Origin: Datura wrightii
Lineage: Eukaryota > Streptophyta > Magnoliopsida > Solanales > Solanaceae
Direction of reading: 5' to 3'
Assembly (NCBI GenBank): GCA_035772735.1
Contig: JASDFA010000007.1
Location: forward strand, 70,284,501-70,348,500
Length of the DNA: 64,000 nt
Each line of letters opens with the position of its first letter. Position 1 is the first letter of the stretch. The notes under the pieces are model-generated. The model was not told where the DNA came from and searched no databases. It worked only from the letters and a program-made list of their open reading frames with translations. Shown one piece after another: positions 1-12,436 of this stretch. The translations under genes and the position numbers were made by a program.

Positions 1-1574
1 AGTGGGAAGAGCTGACCCTGGATTGCTAGGAGAGGGTCGTGAATGAGGCGTGATATCACATTTGTGGGGATAATTATCATAACATAATAACACTTACAAC
101 CCATGGTGGCACGTGGTTATGAGACAACGACGTAGTCCTTTGAACGCCGGGCTGCTCGGTGCTAAACACGGCTCCCAAAGACATGCATATAGGGTCATAC
201 ATAAATCATTAACATCTTGGATAAAATTCATTGGCTAAGATATAACATTTATCATCATTGATCCCCTTCAAAACATGCTTAGCCAAGAATCAAGGCCCTT
301 TTTATCGGCCAACATCATAAATCGATAAATCATGAAATTCGTTTCATAAATCATAAATCATTCTTCATCATATGGGCATTGCCCAATGCTTCATCATACT
401 CATTTCTTTCAAAATATGCTCATAAACATGGTTAACTTTGATTCATGCATTTCCATAATCAATAAACATAAAATAATGAATATTCATCATAAATCATGAT
501 TTCTATGAGCTTCCATAAATGGGCAATTTAAATTTTAAAAAAATTGAAACATGATTTTGAAGAGAATAATAATAAATCTGCACAACATCCATATTTCAAT
601 AAATAAAACTCAATTAAAACATTACCCATAAGGAGAAATCACATTGAGATGCTTTGGGTAGAACCCCATGGAGTTTGAGTAAGAGAATTCATGACTTTAA
701 TATAAATTTGGGATGGGTGAGGAAGAATTCCACCCATTTTAAAACCCTACATACCTAGGAATGGAGAGACTCGAAGTTCCTTGAACACCCACAAAGAATT
801 TTGAAGAAAATTTGGGGAAGAACCTTGAATCTCCCAAAAACCTCTCTAGAATCCTTGCATGAGAATGGGCATGCCTAGAGGACTTAACTCATATTGTCAT
901 ACTCAGAAAATATCCAAAATGACATAGTTTAGGTGCTAAAAATGTGGAAAGGTTGAAAATACCCTTAAAATAATTTCCCTGAAAACTATCCCGGACGGAC
1001 CAACGACCGACCCAGCGGGTCATGGAAACATACAATGGCTTGTGGTATCAAGTCGCCGGGTGCGCTGCCTCATAACACATCTCAGATCCCTTCCCACAAC
1101 TCGCCAGGACGAGTCATTACTTCAAACCACGGGTCTTTGAATCGACCGTCGTCAACTCCTTGACCAATCTGACTCCCATTTCCACGAGCCTCACCACGAC
1201 TCGTTGTGACTTCCAACCAGTCGTGGTTTCCATCCATTGAAAGCACTGGAAACCTCAACCAACTAGCAACGACTTGAAACAATTGGTCTTTGTCTCTCAC
1301 CACGTATCATGGGATGGCCCGTTGCTTCCTCCTCAGCCTAAGTCCAAACCTCCGAACGACTAGTGACAACGGCTCGTTGCTCCTGACAATGAGTTATTGT
1401 ACCGTCAGTTGTTTCCTATGATTCCCTGACTTCCCAAACCACGACTTCATATGAAGACTCATGGTATCCTACCACGAGTCATAGGGTCGTCCGTCTTGTG
1501 ATATTTTTGTCAGTTTTCTGCACTTTTCAATTTTAACTCCTAGGTCTATTCTTAGGCCTTTCCGGGGTATTACA
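1..1574 (-). repeat. Element A left LTR (3' LTR in element sense), partial
   Basis: It aligns base for base with 6864-8425 of the right LTR, with many substitutions and small indels. It ends in ATTACA directly before the polypurine tract. The part at about 970-1500, which is U3 in element sense, is packed with variants of CGACTCGTGG and its complement. Open frames here are shadows. Confidence 0.92.
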
Positions 1575-1608
1575 ATATCTCCCTCTTGGGAGCATTCATC
1601 CTCAAAAT
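1575..1608 (-). promoter_or_regulatory. Element A polypurine tract and adjoining palindrome
   Basis: The plus strand reads ATATCTCCCTCTTGGG directly after the LTR end, so the element strand is a purine run that would prime plus-strand DNA synthesis. Next to it, 1593-1608 is a decayed copy of the palindrome CATTCG-N2-CGAATG type found at the same place in C, G, H and I. Confidence 0.8.
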
Positions 1609-1820
1609 ATAGGAACCAAGAAGCAAATAGAAACATATAATTTATCATAGCTATGTACTGATCATTTTAACCGAAATTTTCATGGAATGACTACCTCTGA
1701 ATAACACTACATAGCTGAACTGATCTCATGCTTCATATATGCATTCATACACATAAAAGAAACTTGCACATATAAACTGAACATGAAAACTAAATAGAGT
1801 CATAGGGAAAAACTGATACC

Positions 1821-2245
1821 TCAAGTCAAAACTGAGCCGGTAGAGAACAAATGTGGGTATTTAGCCATCATATCTGCTTTGGCTTCCCACTTAGCTCCCT
1901 CAACATGCTGATTCCTCCATAATACTTTAATTGAAGCTACTTATTTGTTCCTTAGCTTACGGCCTTGAAGATCTAAAATTTCCAGCGAAACTTCTTCATA
2001 GTTGAGGTTGTCTTTCACCCCAATGCTGTCTACCGGAACTACTAAGGCTGGATCACCCAAGAACTTCTTCAAAAGTGATACATGAAAGACGGGATGAACA
2101 AAAGATAGCTCCGAGGGCAAGTCCAACTTATACGCCACCTTACCAACTGTTCTCCTAACCTGGTAGGGGCCACATAGCAGGGACTGAGTTTACCTTTCTT
2201 TTCGAACCGCATGACTTCCTTCATGGGAGACACCTTTAGAAATAC
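1821..2245 (-). pseudogene. Element A integrase C-terminus and chromodomain
   Basis: The reading frame begins with the post-integrase block (motif VHPVFHVSLLKKF) that precedes the chromodomain in plant chromoviruses. The chromodomain follows, with VLWRNQHVEGAKWEA and a final MMAKYPHLF. Known role: the chromodomain tethers integrase to modified chromatin. One in-frame TAA at 1941-1943 interrupts it; the frame then stays open to a TGA at 1821-1823, so apart from that stop the domain is complete. Translation of a full polyprotein would end before the aromatic part of the domain. Confidence 0.85.
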
Positions 2246-3189
2246 CTAGTCATCCACATCAAACTCCAGCTCTCTTCTCCTCATATCAACATATGATTTC
2301 TGATGACTCTGAGCGATTCTCAACTGGTCCCTTATCAATTGAACCTTCACCATCGCCTCGTGAACGAAATCTAGTCCTATCATAGTTGCCTCACCAACCT
2401 CAAACCATCCGATGGGAGATCTACACTTCAGCCCATAAAGAGCCTCGAACAGTGCCACTTGGCTACTGTAGTGGTAACTGTTACTAAAAGCAAACTCGAT
2501 CAAGGGAAAATGATCATCGCTAACTACCTTTAAAATCCATCACACATGACCTTAACATATACTCAAGGATCTGAATGGTTCGTTCTACTTGGTGGTCTGT
2601 TTGCGGATGGAAGCCTATACTGAGCTTAACTTGCGTCCTAAGTCGCTTTTGAAATGTATGCCATAATTGAGAAGTAAACTGAGTACCTCGGTCTGAAATA
2701 ATAGACAAGGGCACTCCATGAAGTCAAACTAACTCCCAAATATACAATTTAGCATAATCCTCCACTGAATCCATGGTCTTGACTGGTAGTAAGTATGCCG
2801 CCTTAGTCAGCCTATACACCACCACCCAAATGGAGTCATAGTGTTGGTGAGTACAAGGTAGGCCTGTACCAAAGTCCATATTAATCTCCTCCCACTTACA
2901 AGTGGGGATGCTGATATCCTGAAGTACGCCTCCCGGCCTTTGATGTTCGACTTTCACTTGCTGGCAGTTTGGGCATTTTGCTACGAACTCTGCAATATCT
3001 TTCTTCATACCATCCCACCAAGTTTTCTCACAAATACCAATACATTTTCGTGGATCCTGGATGAATAGAATATCTGCTACCATGTGCCTCATGCAATATC
3101 CTAACTCTCAAATTATCGATGTCTGGAACACATAGTCGACCCTGGTATTGTAGCACACCATCTCCCCCTTAGGAGAAGACCTCCACCTT
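2246..3189 (-). pseudogene. Element A integrase core
   Basis: The zinc-finger end is visible as CPNCQQVKVEHQRPGG near 2940-2985. The three catalytic positions can be read: Asp in NMDFGTGLP, Asp in IISDRGTQF and Glu in QVERTIQ. The domain is split into at least three frames at about 2510, 2720 and 3100 by small indels, so it cannot be translated whole. Integrase inserts the DNA copy into the host chromosome. The order relative to RNase H and chromodomain is the normal chromovirus order. Confidence 0.88.
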
Positions 3190-3970
3190 CTAACTCCTCA
3201 CCGCCTCCTTCAGCTTCCTCAATATTGGATCTTTGTCTTTCCTGGATTTAGCATAAACTACAAAGGACGATTCTGACCCATTATGTACAACAACACTGCC
3301 ATCAGTCGAATCGATCAATCTAACTCCCAGCCTTGCGAGCCGGTGGACATCCTTCACCAACTCCTTTCCCTCATTCACATGGGAAACACTTTCCATGGAG
3401 AGCCTACTAAGCGCATCCACAACCACATTAGCCTTGCCCCGGTGGTAAATGACACTCATGTCATAGTCCTTAAGTAATTCCAACCACCTCCTTTTGCGAA
3501 GATTTAGATCCTTCTGGGTGAACACATACTACAAGATCTTGTGATCCGTAAATACATCCACGTGGACCCCATAATATCTTCAATGCATACACCACCGCGG
3601 CCAACTCAAGATCATGGGTCGGGTAATTCTTTTCATGGACCTTCAACTGTCTCGAGGCATATGCTATTACCTTCCCACGCTGCATCAACACACATCCCAG
3701 TCCAACTCTTAAAGCATCACAATAGACAACAAGGCCATTGGTACCCTTGGGTAATGTCAACACTGGTGCTGAAGTGAGTCGAGTCTTTAACTCTTGGAAG
3801 CTTTTCTCACAAGCATCCGACCATTGGAATTTCACTTTTTTCTGAGCCAACTTAGTCAAAGGTGTCGCAATAGATGAGAAACCCTCCACAAACCTTCTTT
3901 GATAACCTGCTAGGCCCAAGAAACTCTGGATTTTTGAAGGATTCACCGGTCTGGGACAATTCTTCACCGC
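3190..3970 (-). pseudogene. Element A RNase H
   Basis: The frame from 3967 down to 3470 holds the end of the RT connection and RNase H with the motif THDLELAAVVYALK. It continues, after a frameshift at about 3525-3540, as the block ending NVVVDALSRLS. RNase H removes the RNA template during reverse transcription. It is in the same frame as the upstream RT. A shifted stretch replaces the usual segment after the ALKI motif, which marks the frameshift. Confidence 0.87.
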
Positions 3971-4036
3971 CTCTATCTTCTAGGAATATACCCTTATGCC
4001 TTTGCTTGATACCACATGACCCAGAATTCACACTTG

Positions 4037-4960
4037 CTAAACTTTGCATACAGCTAACGATCCTTGAGGGTTTGCAACACTATTCTTAAAATGAGTGGCA
4101 TGCTCCTCCTCGCTTAGAGAGTAGATAAGAATGTCATCGATGAACACGATAAAAAACATATCCAAATATTGCTTGAACACCCTGTTGATCAGGTCCATAA
4201 AAGCTGCAGGAGCACTGGTTAGCCGAAAAGACATAACAAAAAATTCATAGTGACCATACCGAGTCCTGAAAGCGGTATTTGGGATGTCACTCTCCCGGAC
4301 TCTGAGCTGGTGATACCCGGACCTGAGGTCAATCTTGGAGAAGTAATTGGCACTGTGAAGCTGGTTAAACAAATCATCGATCCTGGGTAAGGGGTACCTG
4401 TTCTTGATGGTAACCTTATTCAACTGCCAGTAGTCAATACACATGCGAAGGGAACTGTCCTTCTTTCGAACAAGTAGAACTGGTGCACCTCATGGAGACT
4501 AGCTCGGGCTGATGAAGCCCTTGTCCAGCAGATCCTTTAACTGATCCTTCAATTCCTTTAGCTCGATTGGAGCCATCCTGTAAGGAGGAACAGAAATAGG
4601 TTGCGTATTTGGCAATAGATCAATACCGAAATCAATTTCTCTTTCCGGAGGAACACCTGGAAAATCCTCGGGAAACACCTCCGGGTATTCGCACACCACC
4701 AAAACTGATTGAATAGTCGGGGTCTCGGACTCCACATCCTTAACCCTAACTAGGTGGTACATGCACCCCTTAGAGATCATCTTCTTGGCCTTAAGATAAG
4801 AAATAAACTGACCTACTGGCATCACCAAACTACCCTTCCACTCCACAACTGACTCACCTAGAAAATGAAACTCCATGGTACGGGTCCTACAATTACTCGA
4901 AGCATAACATGCAAACAACCAATCCATACCCAAAATGATGTCAAAATTAGTCATGGCCAA
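4037..4960 (-). pseudogene. Element A reverse transcriptase
   Basis: RT copies the element RNA into DNA. The palm motif reads FIVFIDDILIYS, with the two catalytic Asp codons at 4133-4138. Upstream blocks MCIDYWQLNK and KIDLRSGYHQLR are also clear. Two in-frame stops lie just before MCIDYWQLNK (about 4485-4501), after which the same frame reopens, so this is nonsense decay and not rearrangement. Gag, protease, RT and RNase H all share this frame down to about 3530. Confidence 0.9.
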
Positions 4961-5212
4961 TTATACTAAGTCTGCGGAGGTAACCTTATGCAACACAGTG
5001 ACCAGGCACCCTCTATATTCCCGTCTAGCTACAACCGAATCACCGACAGGGGTAGAAACTGAAAATGGTTCTGAAAAGGTCTCGGGACTAGCTCCAAGGC
5101 TACTAGTAATGTAAGGAGTCACGAAAGACAATGTAGCTCCCAGATCTAGAAAGGAATAAACATCAATATGAAAGACACGCAACATACCAGTGACCACGTC
5201 AGGCGAAGTCTC
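4961..5212 (-). pseudogene. Element A aspartic protease
   Basis: A short retropepsin-like segment between the gag zinc knuckle and RT. The active-site loop reads FLDLGATLSFVTP, so the Asp and Gly are present but the middle residue is Leu where retropepsins usually have Ser or Thr. The same D-L pattern is seen in G and H. The frame matches gag and RT, with a stop at 5213-5215 between gag and protease and another at its 3' end. Protease would cut the polyprotein. Confidence 0.75.
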
Positions 5213-5923
5213 CTACTCCTGGAGTGAGGAAAGGGCGTAGAATCGGTTCTGGCACTGTCCCCCACCTCCACTAGTCGATGCTCCCTGCGGAGCGGAATGG
5301 GCTGGAGTTGTTGTTGTCCTGGTGGTCTGTGCATGACCCCTATCATCAACTTTTCTAGCATATGAGCATGCTCGACGCATGTTCCCAGGTCTACCACACC
5401 CAAAACATACATCTGAACCGAGCAGGAACTCCCCGATGTGACTCTTGCTGCACTTCCCGCAGGCTGGAGAGGTATACTCTAACTGGGTGCCCCTCTGATC
5501 CCTCGACCCTGAAGCCCTGTTCCTCTGATCACCCCTATGTCTGGATGGAAAACTAGCTAAGGATGGTGCTGGGGCTAGTGACCTCTTCTGAATTTGTGGA
5601 CGGTAGCCACCGCCGGTCCTTTGATGTGAAAACCCACGACTATCTGTCCAAGCCCTCTTTGCCTCCCTCTCCCTTGCATGAGCCATCTCAATGTGCGCCA
5701 CCGCATTGCCATTATGTGGAACCTGCACAATAGCTTGCTGATTGACCTGAGCGATCAAGGCCTATGCCAACATCTGAATCACCGCTCGAAACTCGGCATG
5801 GGCAGCCATTTCTGGTGCTTGGGGCTCCGTAACAGGTGGGGCTTGTTGATGCCCATGATCATTTCCATCTCCGTGGTATTCATCATTTCCATTCCTCCTT
5901 TAGTTCATTCTTCTAGGAGCCAT
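5213..5923 (-). pseudogene. Element A gag, capsid region deleted in frame
   Basis: The ATG at 5921-5923 begins MAPRRMN, followed by a stop and a second stop near 5760. The frame then runs open from 5758 to 5213. The N-terminal linker (NQQAIVQVPHNGN) is joined directly to the basic segment after the capsid (AHIEMAHAREREAKRA) at about 5691-5705. Compared with element G, roughly 0.5 kb (about 170 codons), the capsid domain, is missing, yet the frame is kept. The zinc knuckle near 5375-5415 reads CFGCGRPGNMRRAC, with Asn replacing the metal-binding His. Gag would package the element RNA; this copy could not form a particle. Confidence 0.85.
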
Positions 5924-6117
5924 AATTCTGCAATCGCGAATAGCATGAATTAGAAGGATGGAAAAGCTTTTCATCGCACGACATAGAACATGAACGAAGG
6001 GAACATTTCTTAAAACGTTTAGTAGCCACTTCGTCATAGGTTTGGCGCGCTTCAAACCCATGAAAAAGACTCTACCTAACGCAGCTTTCAGACTCCATAG
6101 GACACTTCAAACCTATT

Positions 6118-6129
6118 GCTCTGATACCA
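6118..6129 (-). promoter_or_regulatory. Element A primer binding site (initiator tRNA-Met)
   Basis: The plus strand reads GCTCTGATACCA, so the element strand is TGGTATCAGAGC, the usual plant initiator-Met primer site. It lies four bases inside the right LTR. The leader between it and the gag ATG (5924-6117) holds no other recognisable feature. Confidence 0.93.
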
Positions 6130-6133
6130 AGAT

Positions 6134-8425
6134 TGTCACGACCCAAACGTGCACCCGGATCGTAGACACCGGATAAGGGACCCCGAGGGACCCCAAGTCG
6201 ACCCATGGCTCATGCATACAACTAATCTCAGTCAAATAAGTGGAACGATAATCATAAAGATATAGTGGAAATGTAATCATAACATAACATCAAGAAATAC
6301 CAATGTTTACATAGCTGAGTACTACATACTTGTCCGAAAGCCTCTAATACATATGATGGGTTGATGGGAAAACATCCCCAACTAACCCGACCAAAACTAA
6401 ACGTAAACAACATGAAAGTCTGTAAAATAGCCCTCGGAACATGAGGACTCACCAACAGGCTGAAAGCGTAACATGAGATGGCCTAAGGGTGAGGATAATA
6501 CTGAGATCCGAACCCTGTATCTTGAAACGATACAACATAGAAAGTATGTGGTCAGTACGTTGAATGTACTAAGTATGAAAGGTAAGTAAAAAAGACATTT
6601 TAAAAGTAAAGTAAACTCATAAATAGACATAGGAGAAGGACATCATGCTTTCATCAAAAATCATTGTAATAAAACATAAGGCTCAAGACTTTCAAATCAT
6701 TCATAATCATTCATTATCATAATCGTAGAAAACTTTATAAAAACATAACTTGAGACAATAACATAGACATAACAATTCATAAAACATGTGGAATAATGGG
6801 AGGACTCATCATAACCGACACTATCATGGTAGAGCTTTTCATGATGCCCCACTGTCTCTCTCAAGTGGGCAGAGCCGACCCTGGCTTGCCAAGCGAGGGT
6901 CGTGCATAAGGCGTGATATCACATTTGAGGGATCATTATCATAACATCATAACATTTACAACCCACGATGGCACGTGGTTATGAGACACCGGCATAGTCC
7001 TTTGAACTCCAAGCTGCTCGGTGCTAGACTGGCACCCAAAGACATGCATATAGGCTCATACATAAATCATTAATATCATGCATAAAATTCATTGGCTAAG
7101 ATATAACATTTATCATCATTGATCCCCTTCAAAACATGCTTAGCCAAGAATCAAGGCCCTTTTTATCGGCCAACATCATAAATCGATAAATTATGAAATT
7201 CGTTTCATAAATGATAAATCATTCTTCATCATAAGGGCATTGCCTAATACTTCATCATACTCATTTATTTTAAAATATGCTCCTAAACATGGATAACTTG
7301 GATTCATGCATTTCCATAATCAATAAACTTAAAATAATGAATATTCATCATAAATCATGATTTTCATGAACTTCCATAAATGGGCAATTTAGATTTAAAG
7401 ATTGAAACATGATTTTGAAGAGAATAATACTAAACCTGCCCAACATGCATATTCCAATAAATAAAACTCAATTAAAACATACCCATAAGGAGAAATCACA
7501 TTGACATGCTTTGGGTAGAACCCCATGGAATTTGCGTAAGAGAATTCATGACTTTAATCGAAATTGGGCATGGGTGAGGAAGAATTCCGCCCATTTTAAA
7601 ACCCTACATACCTGGGAATGGAGAGACTCGAAGTTCCTTGAACACCCACAAAGAATTTTGAAGAAAATTTGGGGAAGACTTGAATCTCAAAAACCTCTCT
7701 AGAATCCTTGCATGAGAATGGGCATGCCTAAAGGACTTAACTCATATTATAATACTCAGAAAAAATCCAAAACGACGTAGTTTAGGGGCTAAAAATGTGG
7801 AAAGGTCAAAAATACCCTTAAAATAATTTCCCTGAAAACTGTCCTGGACGGACCAACGACCGACACAACAGGTCGTGGCAACATACCACGACTTATGGTA
7901 TCGAGTCGTCGGGTGCACTTCCTCATAACACATCTTAGATCCCTTCCCATGACTCATTAGGATGAGTCGTTACTTCAAACGACGGGTCATTGAATCGGCC
8001 ATTGTAAACTCCTTGGCCAATCTGACTCCCCTTTCCACGAGCCTCACCATGACTTATTGTGACTTACCTGGAGTTGTGGATTCCATCCATTGAAAGCACT
8101 ATAAACCTCAACCAACCAGTGACGACTTGAAACAACAGGTCGTTGTCTCTCACCATGGATCGTCGGATGACCTGTTGCTTCCTCCTCAGCCTAAGTCTAA
8201 ACCTCCCAACAACCGGTGACAACGGCTCGTTGTTCCTAATAACGGGTCTTTGTACCGTCTATTATTTCCTCTGATTCCCTGACTTCCCAAACCACGACTG
8301 CATGACGACTCGTGGTATCCTACCATGAGTCGTAGGGTCGTCCGTCTTGTGATATTTTTGCCAGTTTTCTGCACTTTTCAATTTTAACTCCTGGGTATAT
8401 TCTTAGGCCTTTCCAGGGTATTACA
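6134..8425 (-). repeat. Element A right LTR (5' LTR in element sense)
   Basis: A 2292-bp LTR running from TGTCACGACC to GGTATTACA. It matches the left LTR over the shared 1.57 kb with clearly visible divergence, many changes being C/T or G/A, which suggests an old, methylated copy. The first 600 bp in element sense (about 7845-8350) carry the repeated ACGACTCGT-type word. Open frames inside are shadows. Confidence 0.92.
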
Positions 8426-8671
8426 AATCTAGGTGTGTACATGTTGATATGATATCATAAGTGGAGACTGCATGCTTATTCTGAATAGTTACGAGAAAAC
8501 TGAATTTTGATTGATGGAGGGGGTGGCTGGATTGAAATGTGTGTGTTTGTAGCAATTGTTAACAACCACCCTAGTCATAGAAATTTGTGATTCCAAGACA
8601 TTAGTTAGCTGTAGGGTAGTTTCTCTTCTAATTTTTCTTGAGGACAAGTAAATGATTAATGTTGAGGGTGT
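8426..8671 (+). mobile_element. Element B: 3' end of internal region of an older Athila/Tat-type element
   Basis: No coding signal. Near the end GAGGACAAG is followed by a purine-rich stretch (8661-8668, GTTGAGGG) directly before a TG-starting LTR. Element J has the parallel arrangement GGACAAG...CGGGG before its 3' LTR. This is the usual 3' end of plant Athila/Tat elements. The rest of B's internal region is not in the window, because A was inserted here. Confidence 0.65.
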
Positions 8672-9175
8672 TGATGTGTCGGAATTAGTGACACCTCTTT
8701 GCTCCATTTCATAGCATTTTTCCTGTCCTTAAGAGTTAATTAAGTGGAAACTAACTTTATTATACCATGTTTTAGGAACCCAAGAAAAATAAAAAAGAGA
8801 GGTGTTAAAGCCAGAAAGTTGTCTAAAGGGAAAGACAATGTACAGACCGTCTGTCTCATAAATAGTCCACATGATCAACCATCCAAGTCCAGCCAATGAT
8901 TTTAGAAACTAAGTTGAAAGAGTCCCTAAATGACGTTTGAAGGATGGACCGTCTTTCCAGAAAATGGTCCGTCAATTGAAGAACAGACTTTGATGAGGCA
9001 GAATGCAATTCTAAAGGACGACGTGAAGAACTGTCTTCCTAGAAAACAGTCCGCCGATAAAGGGATGATAAGCTATTAGACAAAGGATAAAACATAAATG
9101 ATAGGGAAAAGGACAATCTGTCCCCGCACACTGGCACCTCTGAGTTTGAATTATTTTAGGCTTTTTGGGACATAG

Positions 9176-9186
9176 TATAAATATAT
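9176..9186 (+). promoter_or_regulatory. TATA box in element B LTR
   Basis: TATAAATATAT, about 505 bp into the LTR and downstream of the repeated words. It is a plausible start of the element transcript; no other promoter element is identifiable. Confidence 0.6.
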
Positions 9187-10068
9187 TTTTCTTATAATTT
9201 TTAGAGAGCTTTTCATTCATTATTTTTAGTAGAGAGGAGAGATAGCTAGTAAGCTTTAGTTTTCATTGTAGATTTTAGATTTTAGCTTGTCATTTAAAGA
9301 TTCAAGTTCATCTATTGAAGATTTCTTCTACAATTTCAATTTCCATTATTAACAATGTATAATTACCCTCTTTCTCTTCTTCTTCTTGCTATGGGTAACT
9401 AAACCTAGATCTAGGATTGTGAACTCAATGGGTTCTGAACCCTAATGATCTCAATTTAATAAAATTGACTTTGGGCTTCTGAGCATTTGATTGATTATTA
9501 CTTTGTAGTGTGTAATTAGTGATGAAAGTAACCCAATCCTGCCCTATTACCTTTATAAGGCTTGAAAGAGCAAATTTAGGTTGGATTAGCATCAATCAAT
9601 AATAACTCTAGGCATAACCCTTTTTTATTGGATTCTCCTAAACATAAGTTGAATTCCAATTGGCAACAAACAATTTGGTAGAAAGGAGTTCTCTTTAATT
9701 GACAAAACTGAAATAAATTGACACCTATGGTGCTATTGAAAGATACCAATGGGTTGCCTAAGTCTTTACTTGCATGTTTAGCCCTATCCCATTCTCAATC
9801 TATCCATATTGGGTGATTTAGGGGGATCAACCTATAATTGGGGTCACTTCCGTGGAATTGCCTTAAATTGATTACAATCCTAGCAATTTGCATATAATAC
9901 CTGTAGTTAAATTTTATCATTCTCAATTCGAAATAAACTTTAATCTTGCGATATTATATTGATAAGTACTAGATAGAGTGGTCTTAGCATAGTCTCTATG
10001 GGTTTGACCCCAACCCCATGTTGGATTCTATTTTTGTTGCGATTATTTACACTACCCGGATTGAGAGT

Positions 10069-10073
10069 GAATT
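10069..10073. other. Target-site duplication of element C, left copy
   Basis: GAATT immediately before the TGTCACACC LTR start. The identical pentamer lies at 19496-19500 after the right LTR. Confidence 0.9.
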
Positions 10074-12411
10074 TGTCACACCCCGCCTTGGGGGGTATGA
10101 CTGGCACCTGGTGCCCTACTGGGACCTGAACTGCTGGACTGCTAAGCCTGGGCACATCTGGTGCTTGGCTGGCTCTAACTCATATTTCTGGAAACAAAGG
10201 GCGATATGACGGCTGTAAACACAGCCCTTGGCCCATTGGCCTATAGCCTCCTGTACCTGTACTAACAACTGACCAGAAACATATCAATTCAGGGAAACCT
10301 ATGCGGGCCGACAAGGCCACCATGCTGTCTAGTTATCTATAACTCAATCATGAAGCACTAGAAACTACGTGACCGGCAAGGTCACCACTACTGGCAAACC
10401 ATGGCCCCACACGGCCAACAGAAGAGAAGCAAAAGTACTAACAGCTAACAGCTGCACGGCCCCACACGACCGGCTCAACTGACCACAGGTAAATATACAG
10501 ACTTCAAGCCTCTAGGAATAACAATAGAAATGATCGGGACAGGGCCCCGACCTACCCGTACTATACAACAAAAGAACTGAAATACACCTCTGGAATTCAG
10601 TCTCCGGATGACAGGAGCAGAATACTCGATCGCTGACAGGAATCACGTCGTGTCACCTGCTCGTCTATGAGTACCTGCAGGCAAGTAATGCAGCGCCCCA
10701 TCGGGCGTCAGTACCACTGGTACTAAGTATGTAAAGCAATAACTGAAAGAAACATCTGAAAATAATAATATAACTGATGAAACTGAAGTAGAAGGAATAG
10801 CTTAACTGTCTGATAATGTAAGTCATACCTTCTCTTAATCATACTGGAAGGAGTAGGAGTCATACTTGAGGATTGATCGTTCTACTGTCGATCTACTCGT
10901 ATCTACTGTAACACAGTATAACATATCATAACATACATAGCATACACAAACCTTACCCGGCACCCATAAGCCGGGAGGTACAACCAGCACAGAATCTACA
11001 CCCCTACCCCGGTCATCCCATCTCCTATAATGGCTGTAAGCATCCTGCCGGTCCCCGGGGTATGCACTTGGGCTCGCTAAGCCCCTGACTATAACTGTAC
11101 CTGAGTCCGAAGGACTCCTGAATCAACACCCCGGGCGTACCCGCTCGACGGGGGTGTATAAGGTCCGACCAAGGCACAACATGGGGAAAACTGGCATCCC
11201 ATCTTCGTCCCCTTGCGGGACGGCATGCCACTCCGTAGAGCGACGTATCCTCGTCCTCTGCCGGACGAGTCGATACAGCTATTAACCCTGGGCGGTCATG
11301 GATGCTAGGTAATCCAACCCCAAACAATACAACGGTCTTAACTAATAATACTGTCTGCATATCTCACATGCTGAGGCTAATAGGGGTAAAGTATCGTATA
11401 TACTCCATGCTGAACTAGTGATAGTAATCTATACGTATTTAATACGTGTTGAGGCAGGTAAATATATATAAATATAAATATAGTTTCCTGCCGGCTGTAC
11501 TGGGGCAAAGGCTATACAAGATAGTGTTTCTGTTGAAAACTATGCTGTTTACTGAGTTTCTGTATTAACGTGATTTCCTATTCCTAACATGCTTTCTACA
11601 CTTTTTTAGCCTGCTATTCTATTTCTGAGGTGCTTACGGATATTACATCGCTTTACGGGGTTTCAGCTGAATACAATAATATCTTAACATTTCATATTAC
11701 GTCACATACTGAGCATACTGGGCAGTTTCTAACACTTGTGTTAGAATCTATGTCGTACTAGTAAGTCTCACGCAAGTTACAGTCTGATGCTTCTAGTACC
11801 GTATCAACATTCACAATAAACGTAACACTTGACTTCTAAACATTCTACTGGCCTTTAAATTACTATACTGTACCGATATTACTTAACTTGCCGAGGGAAC
11901 TAGCTTTACATACCTTATCCTTGAACTATCCGTCTGTCGGATGGGGCTCGGCCGGTACTTCAACTGTTTTCTCCCAACTGCATTCATAAATATGTCAATC
12001 AATACTAAATACAACTTTATTTCAAAAGGCAACGTCACTTTCGATATAGTTTATAGCCTAAACTTAGGCTTATCGAAAGACGGCCAGAAACTCGCTATTT
12101 TTTAGAGGTCCAGAAGGGAGAAATATTCACTTCAGAGCTAGGAACACATAGACACTAATTTAGAGCAATTCCACTTACCTTAGCTCGGTGGCTCGATGAT
12201 TCGTCGGCCGTATTTTACGAAACTGAATCCGTAGGAATGCTCTCTGCTGCTAAATACCTCAGTATCTGGAGTTAATTTGAATTTGGGCAACGTTTAGCAG
12301 CGTAATCGGACGAAAATTATTTAATTTCCTTCGTCCCCCCTTTCTCTCTGCGTGTAGCCTCTGTTTTCTAGAAATAATTGTGTGGTAAAATGAAATTAAA
12401 CCGAAGTGGGG

Positions 12412-12419
12412 CTTATATA
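12412..12419 (-). promoter_or_regulatory. TATA box of element C left LTR
   Basis: The element strand reads TATATAAG. It lies 17 bases downstream, in element sense, of a 16-bp GC-rich word. The same arrangement in the right LTR is at 19261-19268. Confidence 0.65.
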
Positions 12420-12436
12420 CTTGGGCCTGAACCTGG

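Larger units (their letters stand above)
1..8425 (-). mobile_element. Element A: Tekay/Del-type Ty3/gypsy chromovirus, truncated by window edge
   Basis: On the minus strand the order is right LTR, primer site, gag, protease, RT, RNase H, integrase, chromodomain, polypurine tract, left LTR. The left LTR runs off the window: base 1 aligns with base 6864 of the right LTR. A 3' chromodomain and a Met-type primer site place it among chromoviruses. The gag, protease, RT and RNase H pieces share one frame interrupted by stops, as expected for a single-ORF chromovirus; a frameshift follows near 3525-3540. The right flank 8426-8430 (AATCT) would be the target duplication, but its partner lies outside. 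The element sits in the 3' end of element B. Confidence 0.93.

Noticed and set aside
3541..3777. Plus-strand frames opposite pol, such as 3541-3777, 31817-32077 and 34067-34367
   Set aside because: Antisense shadows of RNase H and gag; the minus strand has clear conserved motifs.
11025..11360. 111-codon minus-strand frame
   Set aside because: Wholly inside the element C LTR, not kept open in the right LTR copy, no recognisable domain.
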